A stretch of 64,000 nucleotides of DNA, taken from contig NZ_VFPO01000001.1 in the NCBI RefSeq assembly GCF_006716765.1, forward strand, positions 3,968,001 through 4,032,000. Reading direction: 5' to 3'. Under the pieces are notes generated by a model that saw only the letters and a list, made by a program, of their open reading frames with translations, did not search any database and was not told the DNA's origin. Source of the DNA: Actinomadura hallensis. Its GTDB lineage: Bacteria; Actinomycetota; Actinomycetes; Streptosporangiales; Streptosporangiaceae. The translations under genes and the position numbers were made by a program. The number at the start of each line of letters is the position of its first letter. Position 1 is the first letter of the stretch. Of this stretch, positions 46,092 to 54,740 are shown in pieces.

Positions 46092-47231
46092 ATGAACACC
46101 GAGGTCTGCGCACGGTTCGGCATCGAGTTCCCGCTGTTCGCCTTCAGTCACTGCCGCGACGTCGTCGCCGCCGTGACCAACGCGGGCGGCTTCGGCGTCC
46201 TCGGGGCCGTCGCCTACACCCCCGAGCGGCTCGAAGAGGAACTGCGCTGGATCGACGACCACGTGAACGGCCGCCCCTACGGCGTGGACGTCCTGGTCCC
46301 CGGCAAGATCGACAAGGCGGCGGAGAGCGGCGGCGGGCCGGCGGCCATGCTCGCCGCGATCCCCGACGAGCACTGGAACTTCCTCATCGGGCTGTTCGAG
46401 AAGTACGACGTCCCGCTGCCCGACTTCGAGAAGGCCAAGCGGGCCAACGCCCGCGGAGTCGGCGAGCAGGTCACCGCCAAGGGCGCCACCGAGCTGATCG
46501 ACGTGGCGCTCGCCCACCCCATCGGCCTCATCGCCAGCGCCCTCGGCACCCCTCCCCCGATCATGGTGGAGAAGGCCAAGGCCGCCGGGATCCCCGTCGC
46601 GGCGCTGGTCGGCACGTCCGAGCACGCCCGCCGCCAGGTCGCCGCCGGCGTCGACCTGATCGTCGCGCAGGGCGGCGAGGCCGGCGGCCACACCGGCGAG
46701 ATCTCCACGATGGTCCTCGTCCCCGAGGTGGTCGACACCGTCGCCCCGGTGCCCGTCCTGGCCGCCGGGGGCATCGCCACCGGACGCCAGATGGCCGCGG
46801 CCCTGGCCCTCGGCGCGTCCGGCGTGTGGTGCGGCTCGGTCTGGCTGACCACCGAGGAGGCCGAGACGCCGCCCCACGTGAAGGAGAAGATGCTCGCGGC
46901 CACGTCCCGCGACACGGTCCGGTCCCGGTCCCGCACCGGCAAGCCCGCCCGGCAGCTGCGCTCCGCCTGGACGGACGAGTGGGAGGGCCCCGACAGCCCC
47001 GGCCCGCTCGGCATGCCCCTCCAGATGATCGTCGCCGAGGGCGCCATGCGGCAGATCACCAAGATCGCCGAGTCGGGCAACCCCGGCGCCCGGCAGCTCG
47101 CCAACTACTTCGTCGGGCAGTGCGTGGGCCTCATGAACACCGTGAAGCCCGCCCGCCAGGTCGTCTACGACATGGTCGACGACTTCGCCAACGCCGTCGA
47201 GCGCCTCAACGCCATCACCTCCGCCGACTGA
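46092..47231 (+). CDS. Nitronate monooxygenase-like FMN oxidoreductase
   Basis: The 379-residue TIM-barrel protein of the NMO / 2-nitropropane dioxygenase family shows ELPLFAFSH-like IEFPLFAFSHCRD, GGFGVLG, the FMN/active-site motif AQGGEAGGHTGEIS and ALGASGVWCGSVWL. Some relatives are enoyl reductases or oxidases instead of true nitronate monooxygenases. It lies 35 bp after the DUF35 gene on the same strand and may belong to the same degradative operon. The substrate is unknown. Confidence 0.85.
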   Translation: MNTEVCARFGIEFPLFAFSHCRDVVAAVTNAGGFGVLGAVAYTPERLEEELRWIDDHVNGRPYGVDVLVPGKIDKAAESGGGPAAMLAAIPDEHWNFLIGLFEKYDVPLPDFEKAKRANARGVGEQVTAKGATELIDVALAHPIGLIASALGTPPPIMVEKAKAAGIPVAALVGTSEHARRQVAAGVDLIVAQGGEAGGHTGEISTMVLVPEVVDTVAPVPVLAAGGIATGRQMAAALALGASGVWCGSVWLTTEEAETPPHVKEKMLAATSRDTVRSRSRTGKPARQLRSAWTDEWEGPDSPGPLGMPLQMIVAEGAMRQITKIAESGNPGARQLANYFVGQCVGLMNTVKPARQVVYDMVDDFANAVERLNAITSAD

Positions 47232-47317
47232 CCGCCCGGCTCGACTGCCCGGACCCGCTGAGGCGGGACGGCCGGACGCGCCGGGACGGGAAGCCTGGTC
47301 GCGCCCGGGCGGGACGC

Positions 47318-47725
47318 CTAGACGGGCTGGGGCGGCGGGCCCGGGAAGCGCATCCACACCGCCGTCCTGGCCCCGTCCGCCCTGACGCCCCACTCCAGCG
47401 CGATCGCGTCGATGATCTGCAGGCCGCGCCCGTGCTCGGCCAGCGGATCGTCGTTCAGCTCCGGGCGCGTCCCGTCCGCCCCGTCGTCGACGACCTCCAC
47501 CAGGAGGTCGTCGCCCGCCCGGGAGAACATCACCGTCACCCGCCCGCCCCGCCCGGACCTCGTGTGCTCGACCCCGTTCGCCACCGCCTCGTTCACGCAC
47601 AGCTCGACATCGGGCAGGGACGGATGCCCCTCCCCCAGCACGTCCCGCGCGAACGCCCGCGCACGCCGGGCGGACCGCTCGGTGCCCGGCAGCGTGAGCG
47701 CCGCGATGATCTCGCTGATCGCCAT
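47318..47725 (-). CDS. Anti-sigma-type histidine kinase-like ATPase
   Basis: The 135-residue protein has the GHKL ATPase motifs: N-box VELCVNEAVANGVEHT, G1 VVDDGADGTRP, G2 EHGRGLQIID. It resembles RsbW-like anti-sigma/anti-anti-sigma kinases, of which actinomycetes have dozens, most without known partners. No sigma factor or antagonist gene lies beside it. The ATG at 47725 gives the normal length; the frame beyond it overlaps the methyltransferase gene. Confidence 0.85.
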   Translation of the reverse strand: MAISEIIAALTLPGTERSARRARAFARDVLGEGHPSLPDVELCVNEAVANGVEHTRSGRGGRVTVMFSRAGDDLLVEVVDDGADGTRPELNDDPLAEHGRGLQIIDAIALEWGVRADGARTAVWMRFPGPPPQPV

Positions 47726-47865
47726 CAGAGCCCTTTCTCCGGACCCCGGACTGCACTCGCAGCGCACCGGCCACAACACGATCCGTATCCCCATAATGCG
47801 CCATCGGCAAAAACGCCGGGGCGCACCGATTCCGCGGCGGCGCGTCCGGCCGGCGCCGAGGCCGG

Positions 47866-48606
47866 TCAGGCCGCCGCGGCGCGCAGGACGAAGACTCCCC
47901 AGCCCAGGTACCTGCGGTTGTAGGCGAGGTAGGAGCGGCGGGACGCGGCGGCGAACTCGCGCATCGCCGGGGCGTCCGGGTCGCCGGGGTTCGCCCTGAG
48001 CCACTCGTGGATCGTCCACCACTGGGAGGCCACATAGCGGTCCCAGCTGTCGGGATCGGCCAGGACCATCTCGACCAGCTCCAGCCCGGCGGCCTCGAAG
48101 CGGTCCAGGGTGCCGGCGAGGGAGGCGAAGTCGCCGGGGGCGAACCCGAGCGCCTCGGAGGCGGCCTCGGGCGGATCGTCGATCCAGTACGGCTCACCGA
48201 TGAGCAGGAGACCGCCGTCCGCCAGGGCGGGGCGCATGAGTCCGATCGTCCCGGTCAGGCCGCCGCCGATCCAGGTCGCGCCGAGGCAGGCCACCACGTC
48301 GAAGCGCTCCGCGGCGCGGTACCGGCCGGCGTCGCCCCGCTCGAAGGTCACCCGGCCGGCGACGTCCAGCTCCACGGCCCGCTCCCGCGCGGCGGCCAGG
48401 AACACCTCGCTCAGGTCGACGCCGTGCCCGGCGGAGCCGAAGTCCGCCGCCCAGCGGCACAGCATCTCGCCCTTGCCGCAGGCCAGGTCGAGGATCCGCG
48501 TGCCGGGGCCGATGCGGCTCACCTCGCCCAGCAGCCGCAGCTTCTCCTCGGTGAACGGGTTGAGGATGCGGTGATCGGCTTCCGCGATCTCATGGTGACG
48601 CAGCAC
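47866..48606 (-). CDS. Class I SAM-dependent methyltransferase
   Basis: The 246-residue protein has motif I ILDLACGKGEMLCRWA, the acidic residue in HGVDLSEVFL, motif IV DVVACLGATWIGGG and post-I segments of a Rossmann methyltransferase. The GTG at 48606 has GGAGG 8 bp upstream. The acceptor cannot be predicted; ubiE/cfa-like small-molecule enzymes have this layout. It lies 140 bp upstream of the anti-sigma-like gene and downstream of the lipoprotein gene on the same strand. Confidence 0.85.
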   Translation of the reverse strand: MLRHHEIAEADHRILNPFTEEKLRLLGEVSRIGPGTRILDLACGKGEMLCRWAADFGSAGHGVDLSEVFLAAARERAVELDVAGRVTFERGDAGRYRAAERFDVVACLGATWIGGGLTGTIGLMRPALADGGLLLIGEPYWIDDPPEAASEALGFAPGDFASLAGTLDRFEAAGLELVEMVLADPDSWDRYVASQWWTIHEWLRANPGDPDAPAMREFAAASRRSYLAYNRRYLGWGVFVLRAAAA

Positions 48607-48680
48607 GTCGGGGACCTCCGGGGTCGGCGCCCGGCCAGGATGCCACCCGCGCCGCCACGGCTCGACTCGTTTTCTCCGCG

Positions 48681-49940
48681 TCAGGAGGGGAAGCGGGTGG
48701 TGCGGCGGAGCTTCTCCAGCGAGTTCAGGACGTCGTCCAGGCGCTCGTCCTCCGGTTCGGCGACGTACTCGAGGACCGCGTGGTTGAACGCGGCGGCCAT
48801 GACGGTCGGCATGGTGTCGGACGCGTCGAAGCGGACGGTCTCGGCGTCGGCGAGCGTCTGCGCGATCCGGCGGGACAGCGGGTCGGGGTAGTCGTCCGGG
48901 CGGACCTCGCGGTTCAGCGAGAACGCGCCGCTGCCCTGGCGGCCCGTCCAGATCCGCTGGGCGTCGGCGGTGCCGAGGTAGGCGACGAGCTCGCGCACGG
49001 CCGGCGAGTCGCGGAACACGCCGAGGACGTCGCCGCCGATCACCACGGACGACGCCCCGGGGAAGGGGATGTGGTCGTAGTCCCGGCCGGGCTGCGGCCT
49101 GCCGTCGGACTGGCCGTAGAAGCCGGTGATGAACGAGCCCGCGTGGTCGAACAGGCAGCCCGGCGGCGAGGCGAACATCGGCGCGCCCGCCTGGCCGTAG
49201 CCGGTCAGCAGCACGGTGCGGGCGTCGCCGCGGGCGTTCGCGACGACCTCGCCGAACGTCCGCCACGCGCTGCGCACCGGCTCGGAGGTCCAGGGCAGGC
49301 GGCCCGACACCCAGTCGTCGTACGCCTTGGGGCCGGACGCGTGCAGCAGGATGTCCTCGATCCAGTCGGTGCCCGGCCAGCCGGACGCGGAGGTGTCGGC
49401 GAGGCCCAGGCACCAGGGGCGCGAGCCGGCCTCGCCCGCGATGTCCGACAGCTCGTCCCAGGTCAGGTCCGAGTCGGTCAGCCGGTCCCGGAGCTCGGAC
49501 GACAGGTTGCGCGGGTTGTACCAGATCAGGCTCTTCACGGACGCCTTGACGACGATGCCGTAGGTGCGGCGCCGCCCGTCCGGCCCCGCCGCGGTGGTGA
49601 GCTCGCCCCCGATCCCCTCGGCGCCGCCCCGCAGCGGGCGCAGCTCGCCCGCGGCGGCGTAGGCGCGCAGGTCGCCCGGCGTCGCCAGCACCGCCGCGTC
49701 GGGCGGGTGGCCGTCGTGCAGCTCGCTGGCCAGGACCGCGCGGGCGTCGCGGGTCCCGGTGTACTCGACCTCGATGCCGCTGCTCCGCTCGAAGGCGGAC
49801 AGCATCGCCCGGAACGCCCTGCCCTCCTCGCCCGTCCAGGAGCCGAGCACGGTGATCGTCCTGTCCGACCCGGAGCCGCCGCACGCGACGACGCCGAGCG
49901 AGCACACCAGCAGGATCACCGACAGGATTCGCACGCTCAT
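48681..49940 (-). CDS. Solute-binding lipoprotein (family 1-like), no ABC partner
   Basis: The 419-residue protein has a lipoprotein signal (SLGVVACGG), then a family 1 solute-binding domain (ITVLGSWTGEEGRAFRAMLSAFE, IEVEYTGTRDARAVLASELH, WTGRQGSGAFSLNREV). Family 1 normally binds sugars. The ATG overlaps the stop of the upstream membrane gene as ATGA. No permease or ATPase gene is nearby, so it may be a sensor or an accessory of the coupled membrane protein rather than an importer component. Confidence 0.85.
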   Translation of the reverse strand: MSVRILSVILLVCSLGVVACGGSGSDRTITVLGSWTGEEGRAFRAMLSAFERSSGIEVEYTGTRDARAVLASELHDGHPPDAAVLATPGDLRAYAAAGELRPLRGGAEGIGGELTTAAGPDGRRRTYGIVVKASVKSLIWYNPRNLSSELRDRLTDSDLTWDELSDIAGEAGSRPWCLGLADTSASGWPGTDWIEDILLHASGPKAYDDWVSGRLPWTSEPVRSAWRTFGEVVANARGDARTVLLTGYGQAGAPMFASPPGCLFDHAGSFITGFYGQSDGRPQPGRDYDHIPFPGASSVVIGGDVLGVFRDSPAVRELVAYLGTADAQRIWTGRQGSGAFSLNREVRPDDYPDPLSRRIAQTLADAETVRFDASDTMPTVMAAAFNHAVLEYVAEPEDERLDDVLNSLEKLRRTTRFPS

Positions 49941-51139
49941 CTCCCGTACTCGCGCAGCCGCGCCCACACTCCGAGGAAGATCAGGCCGCCCGCCGCCAGG
50001 CTCAGCAGGGGAAGGCCGGCCGTCAGCGCACCGCCGTGCGCGGCGCCGCCGAGCCGGGCGTCCAGAGGGCGCCGCGCCTCGTCCACCGCCGAGACGTCCA
50101 GTCCCCCGGCCTGGCCGGCCGGGCCGCCCGCGCGCAGCGCGGACGCGCCCGCCTGCGCCGTGCCGATCTGCGCCTCCACGACCCGGTCGAACGCCGGCAG
50201 GTCCCGCTCCCACGCCCGGTCGAACGCGCGGTCCAGGTGGAGGAACGCGTTCGCCGTCCACACGATCAGCCCGACCAGGACCAGGCTGGCGGCCAGCAGC
50301 GGCGGGTTGAGGATCCGCCGGAACCGCCGCGCCATCGCCACCTGCGCGTACACCAGCACCGCCAGGAGCACCAGTCCCACGGCGGCGGCGCCGATCGCGG
50401 CGGCGGTGCCGCCCCATGCGGAATGGCGCCGGTCGTCGACGGCCCGCAGGTCGCGCTTCGCGATCTCGTCGATCCGGTCGAGCAGGCCGCCCTCGCCGTG
50501 CAGCAGGTCGGAGGCGTAGGTCAGATACGCGTAGCCGAGGACCTCGAGGCCTTCCCGGTAGGTGGCGTCGGCCTGCTCCACCAGCCCCTGGTAGGTGACG
50601 ACCTGCGCGTTGACCGCGCGCAGCAGGTCGCGTTCGGCGCCGCCGCCGAAGTCGAGCTCGGCGATGTGCGCCAGGCTGTCGGCCGCGGTGGTGAGGTTGT
50701 CGCGGAACCGCTGGCCGGGGCCGATCAGCTCGGCGGCCCCGGAGCGGAAGCTCTCCCAGGCCGCCCGGTCGGCGTCCGACAGCGCGGCGTGGGCCGTCCG
50801 CGCGCTGACGTAGGCGGGGACGCCGCGGTCCCGGACCGACGAGACCGCCGTGCCGCCGCCGACCATGACCGCCGTCGAGGCCGCCCAGAACAGCAGCGTC
50901 ATTCCCAGGGCGAGAGCCATGAGCGTCCACAGCCAGCGCGGCGTGCTCCATTTCCTCGGGGCCGCCCGAAACCTCAAGGCAAACGACACGAGGGCCATGG
51001 TAGGCCACGGCCATTGTGTCCGCTCGGCCATTATCCGCCGCCCGGTGTGCATGACGCCGAGGCGACCGCGCGGAATGGTCCGTGAGTGCGAGCCGGTGCG
51101 GGAAGGCCGCTCCCACGCCGCCTCGCGCCGCTCGATCAC
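49937..51139 (-). CDS. Four-helix membrane protein with large extracytoplasmic loop
   Basis: The 400-residue protein is not recognised. Membrane segments are near residues 69-90 (LWTLMALALGMTLLFWAAS), 249-272, 281-300 and 376-394. A helical extracytoplasmic domain lies between the first two (RTAHAALSDADRAAWESF..., like a four-helix sensory bundle), and a second loop follows the third. There is no kinase or methyl-acceptor domain. The GTG at 51139 has GGGAG about 10 bp upstream, with other starts possible to Met48. It is coupled to the solute-binding lipoprotein gene. Confidence 0.75.
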   Translation of the reverse strand: MIERREAAWERPSRTGSHSRTIPRGRLGVMHTGRRIMAERTQWPWPTMALVSFALRFRAAPRKWSTPRWLWTLMALALGMTLLFWAASTAVMVGGGTAVSSVRDRGVPAYVSARTAHAALSDADRAAWESFRSGAAELIGPGQRFRDNLTTAADSLAHIAELDFGGGAERDLLRAVNAQVVTYQGLVEQADATYREGLEVLGYAYLTYASDLLHGEGGLLDRIDEIAKRDLRAVDDRRHSAWGGTAAAIGAAAVGLVLLAVLVYAQVAMARRFRRILNPPLLAASLVLVGLIVWTANAFLHLDRAFDRAWERDLPAFDRVVEAQIGTAQAGASALRAGGPAGQAGGLDVSAVDEARRPLDARLGGAAHGGALTAGLPLLSLAAGGLIFLGVWARLREYGR

Positions 51140-51487
51140 GTCCGGGAAACTCCCTCAGACGCTGTGAGGGCGTGAAAAGCGCGTCGCGAGTTCCGGCCGC
51201 CTCCGGCCAGCGATGTCGCCATTCTGGTTGGCCAGGCGGTCCATTACGGTCGGACCCCCGAAGGGAGCTGAACTCAATGACGAGATGACACGGAAGAAGC
51301 CTGGACGGCCCTGGGGAAAGTGGGTCGCGCCGCGAGCAGGAATGGTCCTCGCCGTGTGCGAGGCGCTGGGCGGCCGCTCGGCACCGCACGGGACGGCTGC
51401 TCGGCACCGGCCGCGACGGTGCGGGCCCTCCGCCCTGGACCACCTCCGGCCGTGTCCGATTTGCGTCGGGCCCGGCCGCGGCCTTTA
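51140..51487. other. Divergent upstream region, membrane protein / TetR
   Basis: The 348 bp have no supported gene. Short open frames on the plus strand (for example from 51320) lack start signals and read as Arg/Pro shadow. They probably contain the promoter of the membrane protein operon. Confidence 0.35.
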
Positions 51488-51507
51488 ATAAATGTACGTT
51501 CATTTAT
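51488..51507 (+). promoter_or_regulatory. TetR-type operator before the regulator gene
   Basis: ATAAATG-N6-CATTTAT is a perfect inverted repeat ending 14 bp before the TetR ATG, next to its AGGAGG. It stands out as AT-rich in GC-rich DNA. It is a candidate autoregulatory site for the TetR-SDR operon. Confidence 0.65.
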
Positions 51508-51520
51508 AAGGAGGGACGCG

Positions 51521-52144
51521 ATGGCGGGACGGCCTCGCGGGGTCGAGGACGCGGTGATCCTGCGGGCGGCGGCCGAGGTGATCGGGCGGGTGGGCCCGGC
51601 GAAGCTCACGCTCGCCGCGGTGGCGGACGAGGTCGGGATCGTGCCGGGGACCATCGTCCAGCGGTTCGGGTCCAAGCGGGGACTGCTGCTGGCCCTGGCC
51701 GCCCGCTCCGCGCACTCCGCGCGGACGGCGTACGAGCGGGTGCGCGGACGGCACGACTCGGCGCTGGAGGCGCTGCTGGCCATGGCCGTGGAGTCCATGT
51801 CCGCCGCCGCCACGCCGCAGAGCTACGCGAACCACCTGGCGTTCCTGTGCATGGATCTCACCGATCCGGAGTTCCACGAGCACGCGCTGGCCCTGCACCG
51901 GGAACGGGGCCGGGTGATCGAGCGGCTCCTCACCGAAGCGGTGGCGGCGGGCGAGCTGGCGGCCGGGACCGACGTCGCGGCAGTGCGCGATTCGGTCCAG
52001 ACGGCCATCGCCGGAGCCGGCCTGACCTGGGCCCTCGACCGGCACGGGACGCTGGCGGAGCGCCTCGAACGCGAGATCGGAACCGTCCTGGCACCGCACC
52101 GACCGCAAGGGAGCGAACATGCAAGAACGTCCACTGGCCGGTGA
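51521..52144 (+). CDS. TetR-family transcriptional regulator
   Basis: The 207-residue protein has an N-terminal TetR HTH (residues about 8-55, VILRAAAEVIGRVGPAKLTLAAVADEVGIVPGTIVQRFGSK shortened here to its recognisable end GTIVQRFGSKRG) and a variable ligand domain. AGGAGG precedes the ATG. The last 26 bp overlap the SDR gene, so it most likely controls that gene in response to an unknown ligand. Confidence 0.92.
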   Translation: MAGRPRGVEDAVILRAAAEVIGRVGPAKLTLAAVADEVGIVPGTIVQRFGSKRGLLLALAARSAHSARTAYERVRGRHDSALEALLAMAVESMSAAATPQSYANHLAFLCMDLTDPEFHEHALALHRERGRVIERLLTEAVAAGELAAGTDVAAVRDSVQTAIAGAGLTWALDRHGTLAERLEREIGTVLAPHRPQGSEHARTSTGR

Positions 52145-53027
52145 GGTCGCCCTGGTCGCGGGCGGCACGCGCGGGGGCGGGCGCGGCATCGCCGTCGAGC
52201 TCGGCGCCGCGGGGGCCACCGTGTACGTCACCGGCCGCAGCAGCGGTTCGTCCGGGCGGTCCGACATGGGGCGGCCCGAGACCGTCGAGGAGACCGCCGA
52301 GCGGGTGACCGCGGCGGGCGGGACCGGCATCGCCGTCCGGGTCGACCACAGCCGCCCCGAGGAGGTCCGCGCGCTCATCGAGCGGATCGCGGCCGAGCAG
52401 GACGGGCGCCTCGACGTGCTCGTCAACTGCGTGTGGGGCGGCGATCCGCTGACCGACTGGGAGCACCCCCTGTGGGAGCAGGATCTCGACCAGGGTCTGC
52501 GGCTCCTGCGGCAGGCGGTGGAGACCCACGTCGTCACCAGCCGGTTCGCGCTGCCGCTGATGGTCGCCCGGCGCCGCGGTCTCGTGGTGGAGGTGACCGA
52601 CGGCAACACCGCCCGGTACCGCGGCTCGTTCTTCTACGACATCGCGAAGTCCACGGTGATCCGCCTGGCCTTCGCGCAGGCCGCCGAGCTGAAGCCGCAC
52701 GGGGTCGCCGCCGTGGCCGTCACGCCGGGTTTCCTGCGCTCGGAGGCGGTCCTCGACCACTTCGGCGTCACCGAGGAGAACTGGCGGGACGCCATCGCCC
52801 AGGACCCGCACTTCGCCCACTCCGAGACGCCCGCCTACCTCGGGCGGGCCGTCGCCGCGCTGGCCGCCGACCCCGACGTCATGGCCAAGACCGGGCGCGC
52901 CCTGGCGACGTGGGGCCTGTACAAGGAGTACGGCTTCACCGACGTGGACGGCACCCAGCCCGACTTCGCCGCGCACTGGGCCGAGGCCCTCGTGGACGAG
53001 TACGGGCCGCTCGGCGACCCCGTCTAG
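52119..53027 (+). CDS. Short-chain dehydrogenase/reductase
   Basis: The 302-residue Rossmann enzyme has the nucleotide motif AGGTRGGGRGIA and the Y-x3-K pair in FFYDIAKST. A long insertion after the NC motif (VNCVWGGDPLTDWEHPLWEQ) is typical for a large SDR subgroup of unknown substrate. NADP preference is suggested by the basic TGRSS after strand 2. It overlaps the TetR gene by 26 bp and is its probable target. Confidence 0.92.
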   Translation: MQERPLAGEVALVAGGTRGGGRGIAVELGAAGATVYVTGRSSGSSGRSDMGRPETVEETAERVTAAGGTGIAVRVDHSRPEEVRALIERIAAEQDGRLDVLVNCVWGGDPLTDWEHPLWEQDLDQGLRLLRQAVETHVVTSRFALPLMVARRRGLVVEVTDGNTARYRGSFFYDIAKSTVIRLAFAQAAELKPHGVAAVAVTPGFLRSEAVLDHFGVTEENWRDAIAQDPHFAHSETPAYLGRAVAALAADPDVMAKTGRALATWGLYKEYGFTDVDGTQPDFAAHWAEALVDEYGPLGDPV

Positions 53028-53042
53028 GACCGGAAGGCCCCT

Positions 53043-54011
53043 CTAGGACGGGGCCTCGACGACCAGGCGCCCGCCTTCGGTGGCGACGCTCGTCCCGAAG
53101 GCGGCGCACGCCTCGCGGAAGCGCCCGGTGATCCACCGGTGGTCGGCGCCCTCGGCCAGGCGGGTGCGGGCGTAGTCGAGGCGCAGCGGGACCGCCTCGA
53201 TCCGGGACGGTCCCGCGCGGTCCAGCGCGACCAGGAACAGCAGCCCGAGGTCGTTGCGGAGCAGGGGGTCGACGGCGTAGTCGTCGATGAAGTCGCCCAT
53301 GTCGAAGACGACCGGCCACGCCACGCCGTGGAAGACGTGGGCCGAGCTCCCGGCGATGAGCGTCGCGCCGGCGTCCAGCAGCTCCTTCGCCGCCCGCCGG
53401 ACGTGGGGCGGGGGCTCCTGCGTCATGTTCGGCCCCCAGTGCGGGAGGACGAGCACCGCGTCGCTGCTCCGCCGCAGCCTCCCGATGCGCTCCGCGAGAC
53501 GCCGCGGCACGCCCTTCGCCAGGTCGGCATAGGCGACACCGGGGCGGCCGGGCGCGGCGGCGAAGTCCGGCGGATGGTCCGTGACCCCCACGACCGCGAT
53601 CCGGACGCCGCCGGCCTCCAGCACGACGTCCTCCTCCGCCTCCCGGAGGTCCGAGCCCGCGCCGACGGCCCGGACGCCCGCCTCGGCGAGGTGGCGGAGG
53701 GTGTCCTCAAGGGCCTCAGGGCCGTAGTCGAGCGCGTGGTTGTTGGCGAGCGTCACGCAGTCCACGCCGAGGTCGGCGAGCGCCCCGGCCGCCTCCGGGG
53801 GCGCGCGGAAGTGGAAGGCCTTGCCCGCCGGGTCCCACCGCCGGCCGCGGGAGGACACGCAGCACTCCAGGTTGACCAGGCCGAGGTCGGCTTCGGCGAA
53901 GACGTCGCGCACGCCCGGGGAGAAGAGCCCGCGCGTGCCGGACAGGGCGATCTCGTCGGCCACGCCCCGCCCGAGCATCGTGTCCCCGGCGAGCGCCACG
54001 GTGACGGACAT
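53043..54011 (-). CDS. CapA-family (poly-gamma-glutamate synthesis type) protein
   Basis: The 322-residue protein has the calcineurin-like CapA features GDTMLGRGV, VNLECCVS, the NNHALDYG motif and HWGPNMT. CapA in Bacillus belongs to the capsule machinery, but in actinomycetes stand-alone copies without capBC are common and their role is unknown. No signal peptide is obvious at the chosen ATG (54011); the frame before it to 54242 is rejected. It converges with the SDR gene. Confidence 0.88.
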   Translation of the reverse strand: MSVTVALAGDTMLGRGVADEIALSGTRGLFSPGVRDVFAEADLGLVNLECCVSSRGRRWDPAGKAFHFRAPPEAAGALADLGVDCVTLANNHALDYGPEALEDTLRHLAEAGVRAVGAGSDLREAEEDVVLEAGGVRIAVVGVTDHPPDFAAAPGRPGVAYADLAKGVPRRLAERIGRLRRSSDAVLVLPHWGPNMTQEPPPHVRRAAKELLDAGATLIAGSSAHVFHGVAWPVVFDMGDFIDDYAVDPLLRNDLGLLFLVALDRAGPSRIEAVPLRLDYARTRLAEGADHRWITGRFREACAAFGTSVATEGGRLVVEAPS

Positions 54012-54093
54012 CGGGTCCCCCAATCGACGGCGGTCCGCGTTCACACCCCTACCCACCGGAGGCCCGCCGGCGACCCCGTCCGCGGCATCCGGC

Positions 54094-54669
54094 TCAGGCG
54101 GCGCGGGTGAACCACGTGACCTGGGCGCCGTTGCTGAACGACCGCCGGTCGGCCGGGGTGAACGACGTGGGGCGGAACTCGCCGGAGAAGGCCGGGACGC
54201 CCGCGCCCGCCACCACGGGATAACTCTTGACGACCAGCTCATCGATCTCCGGGAGCAGGGCCGCGGCCAGCAGGCCGCCCCCGCAGAGCCAGATGTCCTT
54301 GCCGCCCTCCTCGGCCTTGAGCTCGCGGACGACGCCGAGGGGCTCCCGGACGAGCTCCACGCCGGGATCGGCGATCTCTTTCAGCGTGGTGGAGACGACG
54401 TACTGCCTCAGGTGCGCGTACGGGCTCGTCACGCCGATGTCGAGTGCGGGCCGGTAGGTGCCGAGCCCCATCACCACCGTGTCGAACCGCCGGTTCGGCG
54501 CGTCCTCGAGGCCGAGCTGCCGGCGGTGGTGCGTCGGGACGGTCTCCGGGTAGCGCTCGCTCATCCACGCCACCATGTCGTCGGCGAGCGGATAGAAGTC
54601 GGACTCCCCGTCCGGTCCGGCGATGCGGCCGTCGATGCTGACGCCCACGTAGTAGACGAGCTTTCGCAT
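54094..54669 (-). CDS. Dihydrofolate reductase-like (RibD C-terminal) reductase
   Basis: The 191-residue protein shows the RibD_C fold: YVGVSIDGRIAGPDGESDF, VVMGLGTYRPALD, IWLCGGGLLAAALL and ELVVKSYPVVAGAG. Such proteins are NADPH reductases of unknown small substrates. It is divergent from a TetR gene, with 71 bp between their starts. That gap carries a long inverted repeat, so the TetR protein probably controls this gene. Confidence 0.9.
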   Translation of the reverse strand: MRKLVYYVGVSIDGRIAGPDGESDFYPLADDMVAWMSERYPETVPTHHRRQLGLEDAPNRRFDTVVMGLGTYRPALDIGVTSPYAHLRQYVVSTTLKEIADPGVELVREPLGVVRELKAEEGGKDIWLCGGGLLAAALLPEIDELVVKSYPVVAGAGVPAFSGEFRPTSFTPADRRSFSNGAQVTWFTRAA

Positions 54670-54675
54670 AAAACA

Positions 54676-54731
54676 ACTCCATCCGTAGTACTCTGTCTGT
54701 AGTGGTCAGAACGTAGTACTACAGATGGAGT
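54676..54731. promoter_or_regulatory. Long inverted-repeat operator between DHFR-like and TetR genes
   Basis: Arms ACTCCATCCGTAGTACT (54676-54692) and AGTACTACAGATGGAGT (54715-54731) are inverted copies with 16 of 17 matches, with a 22-bp centre. A nested repeat TCTGTAGT / ACTACAGA lies at 54696-54725. The site covers the whole divergent promoter and suggests binding of two TetR dimers repressing both genes. Confidence 0.75.
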
Positions 54732-54740
54732 GGTGTCAAC

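Noticed and set aside
49941..51503. Upstream extension of the solute-binding lipoprotein frame to 940 codons
   Set aside because: The extension lies inside the membrane protein gene; the lipoprotein signal begins at 49940.
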